A DNA stretch of 29,314 nucleotides from a virus, in IMG/VR virus record IMGVR_UViG_3300028883_000113, positions 1-29,314 of that record; one strand, 5' to 3'. Positions 20,352 through 27,310 of the stretch are shown here, in pieces. The translations under genes and the position numbers were made by a program. Below the pieces are notes generated by a model. The model saw only the letters and a program-made list of their open reading frames with translations. It did not search any database and was not told the origin of the DNA. The stretch's first letter is position 1. Each line of letters begins with the position of its first letter.

Positions 20352-20361
20352 GATCTTCCTT
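20345..20361 (-). promoter_or_regulatory. Early ribosome-binding leader, copy 2 (ERF)
   Basis: AAGGAAGATCATGTCAA at the ERF start, identical with 18434-18450. A second, start-less AAAGGAAGATCA lies about 40 bases upstream next to the hairpin, and could act as a ribosome standby or decoy site. Confidence 0.65.
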
Positions 20362-20399
20362 TCAGTGTAGACTTGTCTTTGATCAACTGATCTTCCTTT

Positions 20400-20428
20400 G
20401 CAGCCCCAGGGTGACCCCCTGGGGCTGC
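20400..20428 (-). other. 12-bp perfect hairpin in ERF leader
   Basis: GCAGCCCCAGGG (20400-20411) pairs perfectly with CCCTGGGGCTGC (20417-20428) around five bases. No T-run follows on either strand, so it is not a standard terminator. If transcription starts from the candidate promoter at 20432-20460, it lies at the extreme 5' end of the mRNA, the position of stabilising hairpins. Confidence 0.65.
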
Positions 20429-20431
20429 TGT

Positions 20432-20460
20432 ATGTTAGCACCACACACTGGGAAATTCAA
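20432..20460 (-). promoter_or_regulatory. Candidate promoter for ERF operon
   Basis: TTGAAT (20460-20455), 17-base spacer, TAACAT (20437-20432) on the minus strand; four of six matches in each box. It overlaps the last codons of the methyltransferase gene. Confidence 0.4.
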
Positions 20461-21110
20461 ATAGATTCTGAATTGTGATGCTTCAATAAGTATTCACCCC
20501 ACTGCACTGCCATTGCTTCTGCAATCCCTGGAAGTGTCTTTGACCTGATTGCCCCCCTGTCTTCTGATGGGGGCAGGTTGTACCATAGGGGCAGCTTGTT
20601 GCCCCCCTTTGTGATATGAAATTCACCATGCCCCACATGGGTCTTCTGGTGGAACAGGTCATCTTCTGCATAGTGCTTCAGCAGGGGCAACCCTTCAAGC
20701 CATAAACAGGTGCCCTTCTGTGCTTCATCACCGAACATCCACGGCTGAATAATCTGGTCTGGTTTCCTGTAGTGGGTGGACATGATGCCCTTGGGGTTCT
20801 CAATGGCAACATGGGGAATGTTTGTCTGTGTGAACTTCATGAAGAATTCAATTCCCTGCTGCTGCCTTCCATCTGCAATCTTTTCTGCAAAATGCTTTGC
20901 ACCACTTGAAGCAAGGTGTGTGCAGGGGGGGTGGGCAATCATTGCTGTCCATTCACCACTGTTCATCACAGGGATGACATCACCCCTGATGTGCCATTCT
21001 GGGTGACCACCAGTGCAATCCTTCAGGTCACAACTGTAGGCTTCAAGACCATGCCTTCTGAATGCAATGGTCACTGCCTGTGATTCTTCACATGCAATCA
21101 AAATCTTCAT
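20457..21110 (-). CDS. DNA cytosine-methyltransferase-like protein
   Basis: A 217-residue protein of a recurrent phage family usually annotated as cytosine methyltransferase. It starts MKILIACEESQAVTIAFRRH, the SAM-binding strand region, then AHPPCTHLASSGAKHF (PPC-containing motif IV with the catalytic-type Cys) and VAIENPKGIM (ENP in place of ENV, motif VI), then HYRKPDQIIQPWMFGDEAQK. It is much shorter than bacterial C5 enzymes and lacks an obvious target-recognition domain, so activity on DNA is not certain. It may modify phage DNA to escape restriction, or act on a nucleotide. It starts 3 bases after the upstream stop. Confidence 0.7.
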   Translation of the reverse strand: MKILIACEESQAVTIAFRRHGLEAYSCDLKDCTGGHPEWHIRGDVIPVMNSGEWTAMIAHPPCTHLASSGAKHFAEKIADGRQQQGIEFFMKFTQTNIPHVAIENPKGIMSTHYRKPDQIIQPWMFGDEAQKGTCLWLEGLPLLKHYAEDDLFHQKTHVGHGEFHITKGGNKLPLWYNLPPSEDRGAIRSKTLPGIAEAMAVQWGEYLLKHHNSESI

Positions 21111-21113
21111 TCA

Positions 21114-21440
21114 TCACAGACCATGCTTGTCACACTGCCCACAATTGCAGGTGCATGGTTCTTCTATGTAGATCCAGTTCCCACGTTCATCAAGGGTGAC
21201 TTCCCTGCCATTGGCAGTGTCAATGCAGACACCATTGACCACCTTTATGACACCACTGGTCTGCATGGGGTCACCTGTCAAGGGGTCCAGACCATTGGCA
21301 ACCCTTTCGCGCATTTGTGCAAGGACATCCATGTCAACTGGTTCATAGTCACCCAGTGGGGTGATCATTGCCCTTCCACTTTCATCATATATGATGTCTT
21401 GTGGCTGCATCCTACCCTGCTTGACTGCATATGTCTTCAT
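21114..21440 (-). CDS. Early small protein with C-terminal Cys cluster (108 aa)
   Basis: ATG 21440 (MKTYAVKQGRMQPQDIIYDE) with AAGGAAGGTC upstream; a longer frame to 21530 runs into the promoter and is rejected. The protein is acidic with short strands (REVTLDERGNWIYIEE) and ends CTCNCGQCDKHGL, a compact metal-binding tail. It is the first gene after the candidate promoter at 21488-21516. No family recognised. Confidence 0.6.
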   Translation of the reverse strand: MKTYAVKQGRMQPQDIIYDESGRAMITPLGDYEPVDMDVLAQMRERVANGLDPLTGDPMQTSGVIKVVNGVCIDTANGREVTLDERGNWIYIEEPCTCNCGQCDKHGL

Positions 21441-21487
21441 GTTGACCTTCCTTGTGTGGTGTTGGCCTTCCTTCTGGCCTTCACTGG

Positions 21488-21516
21488 ATAATACGGCAAT
21501 GCACCCGCATATGCAA
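21488..21516 (-). promoter_or_regulatory. Candidate promoter of the early operon
   Basis: TTGCAT (21516-21511), 17-base spacer and TATTAT (21493-21488) on the minus strand. It lies in the 108-base gap separating tail genes from early genes. Palindromic ATGCA-type elements overlap the -35, similar to the gap at 18441-18601, and may bind a regulator. Confidence 0.55.
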
Positions 21517-21548
21517 GTGCATTTTTGCAATCTATTTGAATAATTGTA

Positions 21549-22784
21549 TTAGAACTGCTGAATGAATCTCAAAGGGAACCCTGACCACTGCCATGCCTTC
21601 TGGGTGGTGGTGAAGTCCTTCTGGTTCACCTTGCACCACAGATAGTCTGATTCATCACCACTGTCTTCATCCAGTGCCAGGGTGAATGGCAGGTAGTTCA
21701 GCCCCACCTTCCTGATGAAGTCTGAAAGCAGAACCCTGCTGTCATCAGGTGCCTGCATGTCTTGGGGGTAGATGTTGCTGTCATCCATGCCTGCCCAGGT
21801 CAGGTCAAAGAACTGCTTGCCCACCATCCTTCTGAAATAGGTGCCCCTTCTGTAGGGGGCATAAGTATCAACCCCATCATTGGCTGAAAGGTATTCAGCA
21901 AAGGTGAAGTCTTTGCCTGCAGGACTGGTCCTGGTTTTTACCCCATCCATCATGAAGCCTGCCTTGACATTCAGGTCAGGGGCAACAGGAAAGGAATAGT
22001 AGGCACCCAGTTGATATGATCCAATTTCAAGGTCAGTGGCTGACATTTCCCCATCAATGGGCACTGTTTCAATGCACCAGTATCTTTTATCATCAATTTC
22101 AGTGAAGACCAGGATGGTGTCACCATCACCTTCAGGCACGATCAAGTTATATCTATAGATGATGTCAGCAGCATCATGGGTGGTGTCAGCACCAAGGACA
22201 GCCCTGTCCACAGTCAGGGTGTCACCTGCAATGCCTGTGACTTTGACAACTTCTTCAATGTCAAGCCCATTCTTCAGATACAACAATTCACCCACAGTGA
22301 AAACAGTTCCATCAGTGACATCCCATTCAGTCTCACTGACTGCAATGTCTTCATCAAGCACCTGTCCACTTTCAGGGCTCACTGTACCATTCAGAACTGC
22401 TGTGACCCCACTGCCCAGACCCCCAACAGTGGTGCCATCACCAGGGTTGGTGAATGCCCCTGTGCTGTATGCAACCCTGAAACCTACCTGTGCAGTGTCT
22501 GCATTGTGCCCCATGATCTTCAGAAAGTTGATGGGGTTGCTGCTGGTGACCTGGAAATCCATCTGGTGCATGATGTGTGCAGTGGTCCCTGCACTGGTGT
22601 TGAAGCTGCAGGGGCTTGTGGGGTTCAGATCAATCAGCTTGTATTTGTCATGTCCTGTGTTGTAGTCCCAGGCACCTGTGTTCTTGTCATCAAATTCCCC
22701 CCTGGAAAGACCCCTGCTGAATAGCCAGTTCATTGAATCAGGATAGACCCTGATTGAATCCCCATGCAATCTGTTGTAACTCAT
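21549..22784 (-). CDS. Distal tail structural protein (411 aa)
   Basis: A 411-residue beta-rich protein ending the tail operon. It begins MSYNRLHGDSIRVYPDSMNW, has Gly/Thr/Asp-rich strands with an apparent inserted domain (about 115-215, ending around AADIIYRYNLIV), and a C-terminal domain with KQFFDLTWAGMDDSNIYPQD and KAWQWSGFPLRFIQQF. Gene order (tape measure, 711-residue protein, this gene) suggests a baseplate or tail-tip component, possibly receptor contacting. No named family identified. A good AAAGG lies upstream of ATG 22784. Confidence 0.65.
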   Translation of the reverse strand: MSYNRLHGDSIRVYPDSMNWLFSRGLSRGEFDDKNTGAWDYNTGHDKYKLIDLNPTSPCSFNTSAGTTAHIMHQMDFQVTSSNPINFLKIMGHNADTAQVGFRVAYSTGAFTNPGDGTTVGGLGSGVTAVLNGTVSPESGQVLDEDIAVSETEWDVTDGTVFTVGELLYLKNGLDIEEVVKVTGIAGDTLTVDRAVLGADTTHDAADIIYRYNLIVPEGDGDTILVFTEIDDKRYWCIETVPIDGEMSATDLEIGSYQLGAYYSFPVAPDLNVKAGFMMDGVKTRTSPAGKDFTFAEYLSANDGVDTYAPYRRGTYFRRMVGKQFFDLTWAGMDDSNIYPQDMQAPDDSRVLLSDFIRKVGLNYLPFTLALDEDSGDESDYLWCKVNQKDFTTTQKAWQWSGFPLRFIQQF

Positions 22785-22796
22785 GGCACTGCCTTT

Positions 22797-24932
22797 CTAT
22801 GGGGGTGCAGTGAATTTGTAGACTTCCCTGCAAACAATTTTGAATCTTGTTGGGGTGACTTCTGTGTTCACAATCATGAATTCCCTGTCTGCATAGTCAC
22901 TGAAACCAAAAGGATCAAGCGGCAAATTGATGAATTCAACCCTGTCACCCCTTTGAAGCCCCCAGTGCTTGGGGTGATCCACATTGGCTGAAATTATCAA
23001 CTTTGGTTCCCCATCAATCTGATCATAGTAGTCAAGGAAGTCATCAACATCATCACTGTCCGTCAAATGTTCAAGGTTGACTTCAATCACATTTTCTTCA
23101 GTGGAAAAATTCCAGTCACTTCTGTTGCTGTTGGTTTTGGTGTTTTGGCCTGAATAATCACCTGTCACTGCCTGCCTGTTGTAGTTTGCCACTCGTTTTG
23201 AAACCATTGATTTGATTGGTGTGTGGCTGAACTTCACATCAGACAAATCATTGCCATTCAATGTGGCATTCACACTGGATGACTGTTTCTGATAGACAAT
23301 TCTTGCTTCAAGCCCAGTGCTGGATTCATCAAACAACCAAATGAAACAACCTTCAAACTGTATTCTTTCAAGGCACAGACGCAAATCATCCTTTTCAATG
23401 CCAGCAACCCTGACAAGCCAGTTCCTGTCTGTGTCAATTGTACTGCCTGACCAGTCTGTTCCATTCACTTCAACATAGTCAATGCCTGTGGCATCCCATC
23501 CAGACCATCCCTTCAGCATGTCCCTGAAGACCCTGTGTGGGTAGATTGCATCAACTGCAGACCCACCAGTCCACCTGCAATGTTCTAATCCCTTGCCCCC
23601 GAAATAAGCCTGCAATCTTTTCCTGGGTGTGTATGTCACCCGTTTGAAAACACCATAGACCCACGCCTTACTAACTTCTGTGCCAGCAGGGGCACCAGTT
23701 GGACTGATGAAATTGAACTGAATGTCTTCAGCAACTGCAGCCTGGGTTGACCCCGTTGAAGTGGTGTCTGCCTGGAAAACTGTTGCACTGCCAAGATTCC
23801 CTGAATTATAGACAACCAGTGGCTGAACTGCTGTTAGTACAGCACCCCCACCAAATGCAGATGGGTCTATAAGACACAGGACAGCAACCCTGACATCACT
23901 GATGTCTGCATCAGCTACAGGTGAATTTGCCCACTCACTGAATTCAACCTTGAAAGAATAGCTATTTGGTGTCCCCGTTGTGGAATCATTCACAGTGATA
24001 TATGCAGCCTGTGCCAAGTTCTTGTTGGCAGCATATTCCCTGTCATCAATAGTATAGCTTCCAACAGCACTGACTTCTGATGTGGCACCATTTGATGTCA
24101 GATAGTCATAGAATTCAACATCAGGGGCATGTGATATGATGCACCCTGCTGATGTGTTTTGTTCAACAGTGAATGAACTGTTTTTGACCATCCTTCCACT
24201 GTCTTCATCATACCCCCACACGGTTCCTGCTGTTATGTCTTCAACAGCATGATCAGCAACAAGCCATCTGTCATTGCCACTATCATCTACCCCCAAATAA
24301 ATGCAAGGACTGAAAGTGTCATTCCTTGTCAATTCAGTAAGGGCTGCATTTGATTCATTCCCATATTCCCTGGTGAAATCACCATATAATTCTGGCTTTG
24401 ATTTTCCCAAGGAATCAGGCGGCAGGACTTCCCCATCAACAGCATCTGAAGCTGCAACCAGATCACTGAAACATTTCACCCGGTCCCATGGTGCCCTGGC
24501 TTCAATGGTCAGGGTCACAGTCTGCAGGTCATGGGCAATGTCTACCAGCCGGCCAGTATATCTGATCAGTGCATCACCCCTGACAGAACACCCAACAAGC
24601 CAGTGCCTGATGCTGACATTCTGATTGATGAACTTCTTGCTGCCCCCAAACAGTTCTTCAGACAGCAACCCTGACTGGTTTGGGTATTTATTTGCAAGCT
24701 TGATCTTCACATCTGCAATGGATGCAGATGACCTGGACAGGTCCAGACTTTCACTGATGGTGCCCCAGTCCAGAACCCCTGAACTGTAATGATATGTGTC
24801 AAGCTTTCTGTCCTGGCTGCTGAAGTATAGGGTTCCAGGGGTTGTGTCATCATATGACAATTCAAGAAGGAAGTCAGCAACCACATGCTTGATGCTGGCT
24901 GCAGCTTCAAATTTTGCAGGCAGGGTGATCAT
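22797..24932 (-). CDS. Tail hub / tail-tip protein (711 aa)
   Basis: A 711-residue protein following the tape measure, the usual place of distal tail and hub proteins. The N-terminal part (about 1-160) has LYFSSQDRKLDTYHYSSGVL and TGRLVDIAHDLQTVTLTIEA, resembling the first beta domains of hub proteins. The middle is Ser/Thr/Ala-rich with Ig-like stretches. The C-terminus has RGDRVEFINLPLDPFGFSDY and ADREFMIVNTEVTPTRFKI, the pattern of hub-like domains that define a ring surface. It overlaps the tape measure gene by 4 bases. It is assigned from position and fold-like patterns; enzymatic motifs are not seen. Confidence 0.7.
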   Translation of the reverse strand: MITLPAKFEAAASIKHVVADFLLELSYDDTTPGTLYFSSQDRKLDTYHYSSGVLDWGTISESLDLSRSSASIADVKIKLANKYPNQSGLLSEELFGGSKKFINQNVSIRHWLVGCSVRGDALIRYTGRLVDIAHDLQTVTLTIEARAPWDRVKCFSDLVAASDAVDGEVLPPDSLGKSKPELYGDFTREYGNESNAALTELTRNDTFSPCIYLGVDDSGNDRWLVADHAVEDITAGTVWGYDEDSGRMVKNSSFTVEQNTSAGCIISHAPDVEFYDYLTSNGATSEVSAVGSYTIDDREYAANKNLAQAAYITVNDSTTGTPNSYSFKVEFSEWANSPVADADISDVRVAVLCLIDPSAFGGGAVLTAVQPLVVYNSGNLGSATVFQADTTSTGSTQAAVAEDIQFNFISPTGAPAGTEVSKAWVYGVFKRVTYTPRKRLQAYFGGKGLEHCRWTGGSAVDAIYPHRVFRDMLKGWSGWDATGIDYVEVNGTDWSGSTIDTDRNWLVRVAGIEKDDLRLCLERIQFEGCFIWLFDESSTGLEARIVYQKQSSSVNATLNGNDLSDVKFSHTPIKSMVSKRVANYNRQAVTGDYSGQNTKTNSNRSDWNFSTEENVIEVNLEHLTDSDDVDDFLDYYDQIDGEPKLIISANVDHPKHWGLQRGDRVEFINLPLDPFGFSDYADREFMIVNTEVTPTRFKIVCREVYKFTAPP

Positions 24933-26548
24933 AGACCCAACCTGATTGCATCCCTGATCTGGGGCAGCACTTCATTCCTGATATACTCCCTGTCACTCAC
25001 AGGAGCGTTGAAGTTCAGGATCACAGTGGGGGTTGCAATTGATTCTTCAGCAGGGGTCACTGTGACCTTTTCACCACCCCTTCTGTCACCCACAATGATG
25101 GGGGTGGGGCTGTCAAAGACTTCATCCAGCCCAGTGGCAGCAGACCTTGCCTGATTGATTGCAGTCTGAATGGTGCTGATCTGGATTGCACCAGTGGCAG
25201 CAACTGCTGCAGCATTGATGAAGTTCAGGGGGGGTGGGGCTGCAGCAAGTGCCTTGGACACACCTTGGGCAGTGTTGGCAACAGCAGCAAGCTGTGCAAT
25301 TCTCATGGCAAGGATTTGCCTGTCTTTGTCTTCACCTGCAGTGTGTGCAATGATGTCAGCAGCAGCCTGGGCTGCAGTTCCTATGCCTTCAAAGACAGTC
25401 CTGGTGTTTTCTTCAAACCTTTGGAAGTCTGTGGTCAAATCAGAAACAGGGGCTTGCAGGTCTTCACCAATTGACTTCCCTGCAAGCTTTGCCTTCTTGA
25501 TCATATAAGGAACAACCTTTTCCCCATACTGCCTGACTGCTGCACTGTAGCCTTCCCAGGCATCAGCCAGTTGATCTACCCTTTCCAGTTCTTCTTCCTG
25601 CTGCTTCTTTTCTTCCTTTTTGGTTTCAATCAAGGACTGTATCAGACTGTTTTGGGTAAGCTTCAGGAAGTTCAGGTTTTCTTCCTTGCTGACAACATCA
25701 TCATAGGTCAGCCCTAGGGCTTCAAATGCTTCACGCAGTTCAGACTTGGATAGGTCATCATAGCTGGCAACCAGCCTGTCTATTCCCCCCACCTGCATGG
25801 CAAGTGCCTGGGAAGCAGTCTGTGCCTGATCAATTCCCAGGGCAACCCCTTCCCACCATTCTGATCCAGGGGCACCCTGCAGGATATTCGACCATGCCAG
25901 GAACACAGTGTTCAGGGCCGGTGCCAGCTTGGAACCTGCCACTTCAGCAAGGTCACCCATTGTCATTCTCATTTGATCAATGCCAGCAGTGGCTTCAGCA
26001 GCCACTTCAGCCTGCCCCCCAAACAGTTCATTGATCAGGTCAACTGCACCACCTGCCTTCATTTCTTCAGCAGTCAAATTCTTCAACTGGGGGATCATTT
26101 CACCCAGTTCACCCTGCATCCCACTGAAGGTCTTGCTGACATTTTTGGTGGCACTGGCAAGGTCCATCCCTGTGGCAGCAGCAAGGTCAAGAATGACAGG
26201 CATCATCTGCTTGATCTGATCTTCACTGAATTCCAAGTTGGCAAGAAATGCCTGCTGCGCAATGATGTCTTCATCAGCAAATTTTGTACGCCTTTGCAGG
26301 GCACTTGCCTGCTTGGTCAGGGCAGTGGTGGACTTGCCAAGGGCAGCTTCAAGCTGTGCTTCAGCAGCAGCCTGTTGACCATGTGCCTGGACCAGCTTGA
26401 TTGCACCAGCCAGCATGACACCTGATGCAGCAGTATATTTGGCAGCACTGGCAGTCAGGCTGCCAATCTTCTTGTCCAGCCCCCCCACAGACTTGGACAC
26501 CTGTTCAGCACCAATCTGCTTCATGAGGATTTCAATGATGTTTGCCAC
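24929..26548 (-). CDS. Tail tape measure protein
   Basis: A 539-residue Ala/Gln/Lys-rich helical protein that sets tail length. The N-terminus (MANIIEILMKQIGAEQVSKS) and the region LAAATGMDLASATKNVSKTF followed by GELGEMIPQLKNLTAEEM match tape measure/minor tail proteins with a phage-related TMP domain. Around 380-470 there is a hydrophobic Ala-rich segment (KALAAAPPPLNFINAAAVAA, IQISTIQTAINQ). At about 0.15 nm per residue the tail would be roughly 80 nm. It starts at GTG 26548 with GAAGGTGACCA upstream and overlaps the chaperone ORF by 17 bases. Confidence 0.85.
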   Translation of the reverse strand: MANIIEILMKQIGAEQVSKSVGGLDKKIGSLTASAAKYTAASGVMLAGAIKLVQAHGQQAAAEAQLEAALGKSTTALTKQASALQRRTKFADEDIIAQQAFLANLEFSEDQIKQMMPVILDLAAATGMDLASATKNVSKTFSGMQGELGEMIPQLKNLTAEEMKAGGAVDLINELFGGQAEVAAEATAGIDQMRMTMGDLAEVAGSKLAPALNTVFLAWSNILQGAPGSEWWEGVALGIDQAQTASQALAMQVGGIDRLVASYDDLSKSELREAFEALGLTYDDVVSKEENLNFLKLTQNSLIQSLIETKKEEKKQQEEELERVDQLADAWEGYSAAVRQYGEKVVPYMIKKAKLAGKSIGEDLQAPVSDLTTDFQRFEENTRTVFEGIGTAAQAAADIIAHTAGEDKDRQILAMRIAQLAAVANTAQGVSKALAAAPPPLNFINAAAVAATGAIQISTIQTAINQARSAATGLDEVFDSPTPIIVGDRRGGEKVTVTPAEESIATPTVILNFNAPVSDREYIRNEVLPQIRDAIRLGL

Positions 26549-26936
26549 TGGTCACCTTCTTTTTTGCATCCCTGTAGGCTTCAGCCTGCATGAATGCCCT
26601 GTCAATTATGATCACTGCCCTTTTCCACCATCCGGGGTGTTCAGTGAAGTCACCTGGGAAGGGGGGCACATGGAACCTTTCACAATACTTCAGCCTGTGA
26701 ATGACATCTTGGACCCCCTTGTCAATGAAGGTCAGGGGGTGTGCAAGCATCAGGCTGAATTCAAAGTGATTGTCTGCCCATGAATTGAAAGTCCTGTGCT
26801 GGTCAATGGCATCATTGATCTGGATGACCTTGCCAGTGTCAGGATCATGAAACTTGAAAGGTGGTTTGCGCCAACTTTCAGGATTCTTGGGCAACCCCAG
26901 GACTGACACCCATGCTGTGAATGTCAGTCTGTGGTA
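26532..26936 (-). CDS. Tail assembly chaperone, downstream (T-like) part expressed by -1 frameshift
   Basis: The -1 frame downstream of the slippery site is open from 26936 to 26532 and reads YHRLTFTAW and then VSVLGLPKNPESWRKPPF. A GTG at 26909 could start a 125-residue protein alone, but position, phase and the absence of a strong ribosome-binding site favour expression as a fusion to the 104-residue protein (101 + 134 = 235 residues). In lambda-type phages the longer GT-like form recruits tail tube and tape measure. It ends within the tape measure gene start. Confidence 0.75.
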   Translation of the reverse strand, partial: YHRLTFTAWVSVLGLPKNPESWRKPPFKFHDPDTGKVIQINDAIDQHRTFNSWADNHFEFSLMLAHPLTFIDKGVQDVIHRLKYCERFHVPPFPGDFTEHPGWWKRAVIIIDRAFMQAEAYRDAKKKVTSGKHH

Positions 26937-27238
26937 GGGTTTCCACTGACTTCAATGACCCTTCCACCTATCGCCATGATCTGCTTGTCTGAATATTGTC
27001 TGAAGACCTTCAGGTCATCTTCTTCCAGACCCTTGATGAACTTGCCTGTCAAGCCTAGGCTGGCAGCTTCAGCACAGACCCTGACATTGGCAACCCCCTG
27101 TTCAATCATTTCTTGAATGATGATCCTGTTGGGGAAGTCAAGGACTTGCAGGTCTATGGTGGGCAGGACTTCCTTTTCCCATTTGTCAAGTGAAGCCTTT
27201 GCTTCCTTTTGCTTGGCTTCAATTTCATCCCTTTTCAT
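26924..27238 (-). CDS. Tail assembly chaperone, upstream (G-like) part
   Basis: A 104-residue helical protein between tail tube and tape measure genes, the normal place for the G-like chaperone. It begins MKRDEIEAKQKEAKASLDKW and includes NRIIIQEMIEQGVANVRVCA and FIKGLEEDDLKVFRQYSDKQ. It uses the repeated AGGGAAACACA leader. The slippery heptamer lies at codons 100-101, three sense codons before the stop, so most ribosomes would produce this short form and some the fusion. Confidence 0.8.
   Translation of the reverse strand: MKRDEIEAKQKEAKASLDKWEKEVLPTIDLQVLDFPNRIIIQEMIEQGVANVRVCAEAASLGLTGKFIKGLEEDDLKVFRQYSDKQIMAIGGRVIEVSGNPTTD
26936..26942 (-). other. -1 ribosomal slippery heptamer A AAC CCT
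   Basis: Codons 100-101 of the G-like gene are AAC CCT preceded by A, a perfect X XXY YYZ site. After -1 slippage the tRNAs pair with AAA CCC and reading continues TAC CAC AGA into the downstream ORF. Codon phase was verified against the start at 27238 (297 bases = 99 codons) and against 26909 (27 bases = 9 codons). Confidence 0.8.
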
Positions 27239-27249
27239 TGTGTTTCCCT
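27236..27249 (-). promoter_or_regulatory. Repeated ribosome-binding leader, copy 3
   Basis: AGGGAAACACAATG then AAA at the start of the G-like chaperone gene. Unlike the other two copies this one lies in non-coding sequence, so conservation is not forced by codons of an upstream gene. Confidence 0.7.
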
Positions 27250-27263
27250 TTCAAAGTTGGATG

Positions 27264-27298
27264 GGTGCCCCATCAACCCAGGTGGGAAGTGGGGCACC
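27264..27298 (-). other. Nested hairpin between tail tube and chaperone genes
   Basis: GGTGCCCC (27264-27271) pairs with GGGGCACC (27291-27298), and within the loop CCCA pairs with TGGG. No T-run follows on the minus strand. It may act as a 3' stabiliser of tail tube mRNA or a partial attenuator that lowers chaperone levels. Confidence 0.55.
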
Positions 27299-27310
27299 AT
27301 TGGCAGACAA

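Noticed and set aside
22159-22724. Two overlapping open frames of 168 and 182 codons on the plus strand
   Set aside because: Opposite the 411-residue tail gene, overlapping each other, with no start signals or family motifs.
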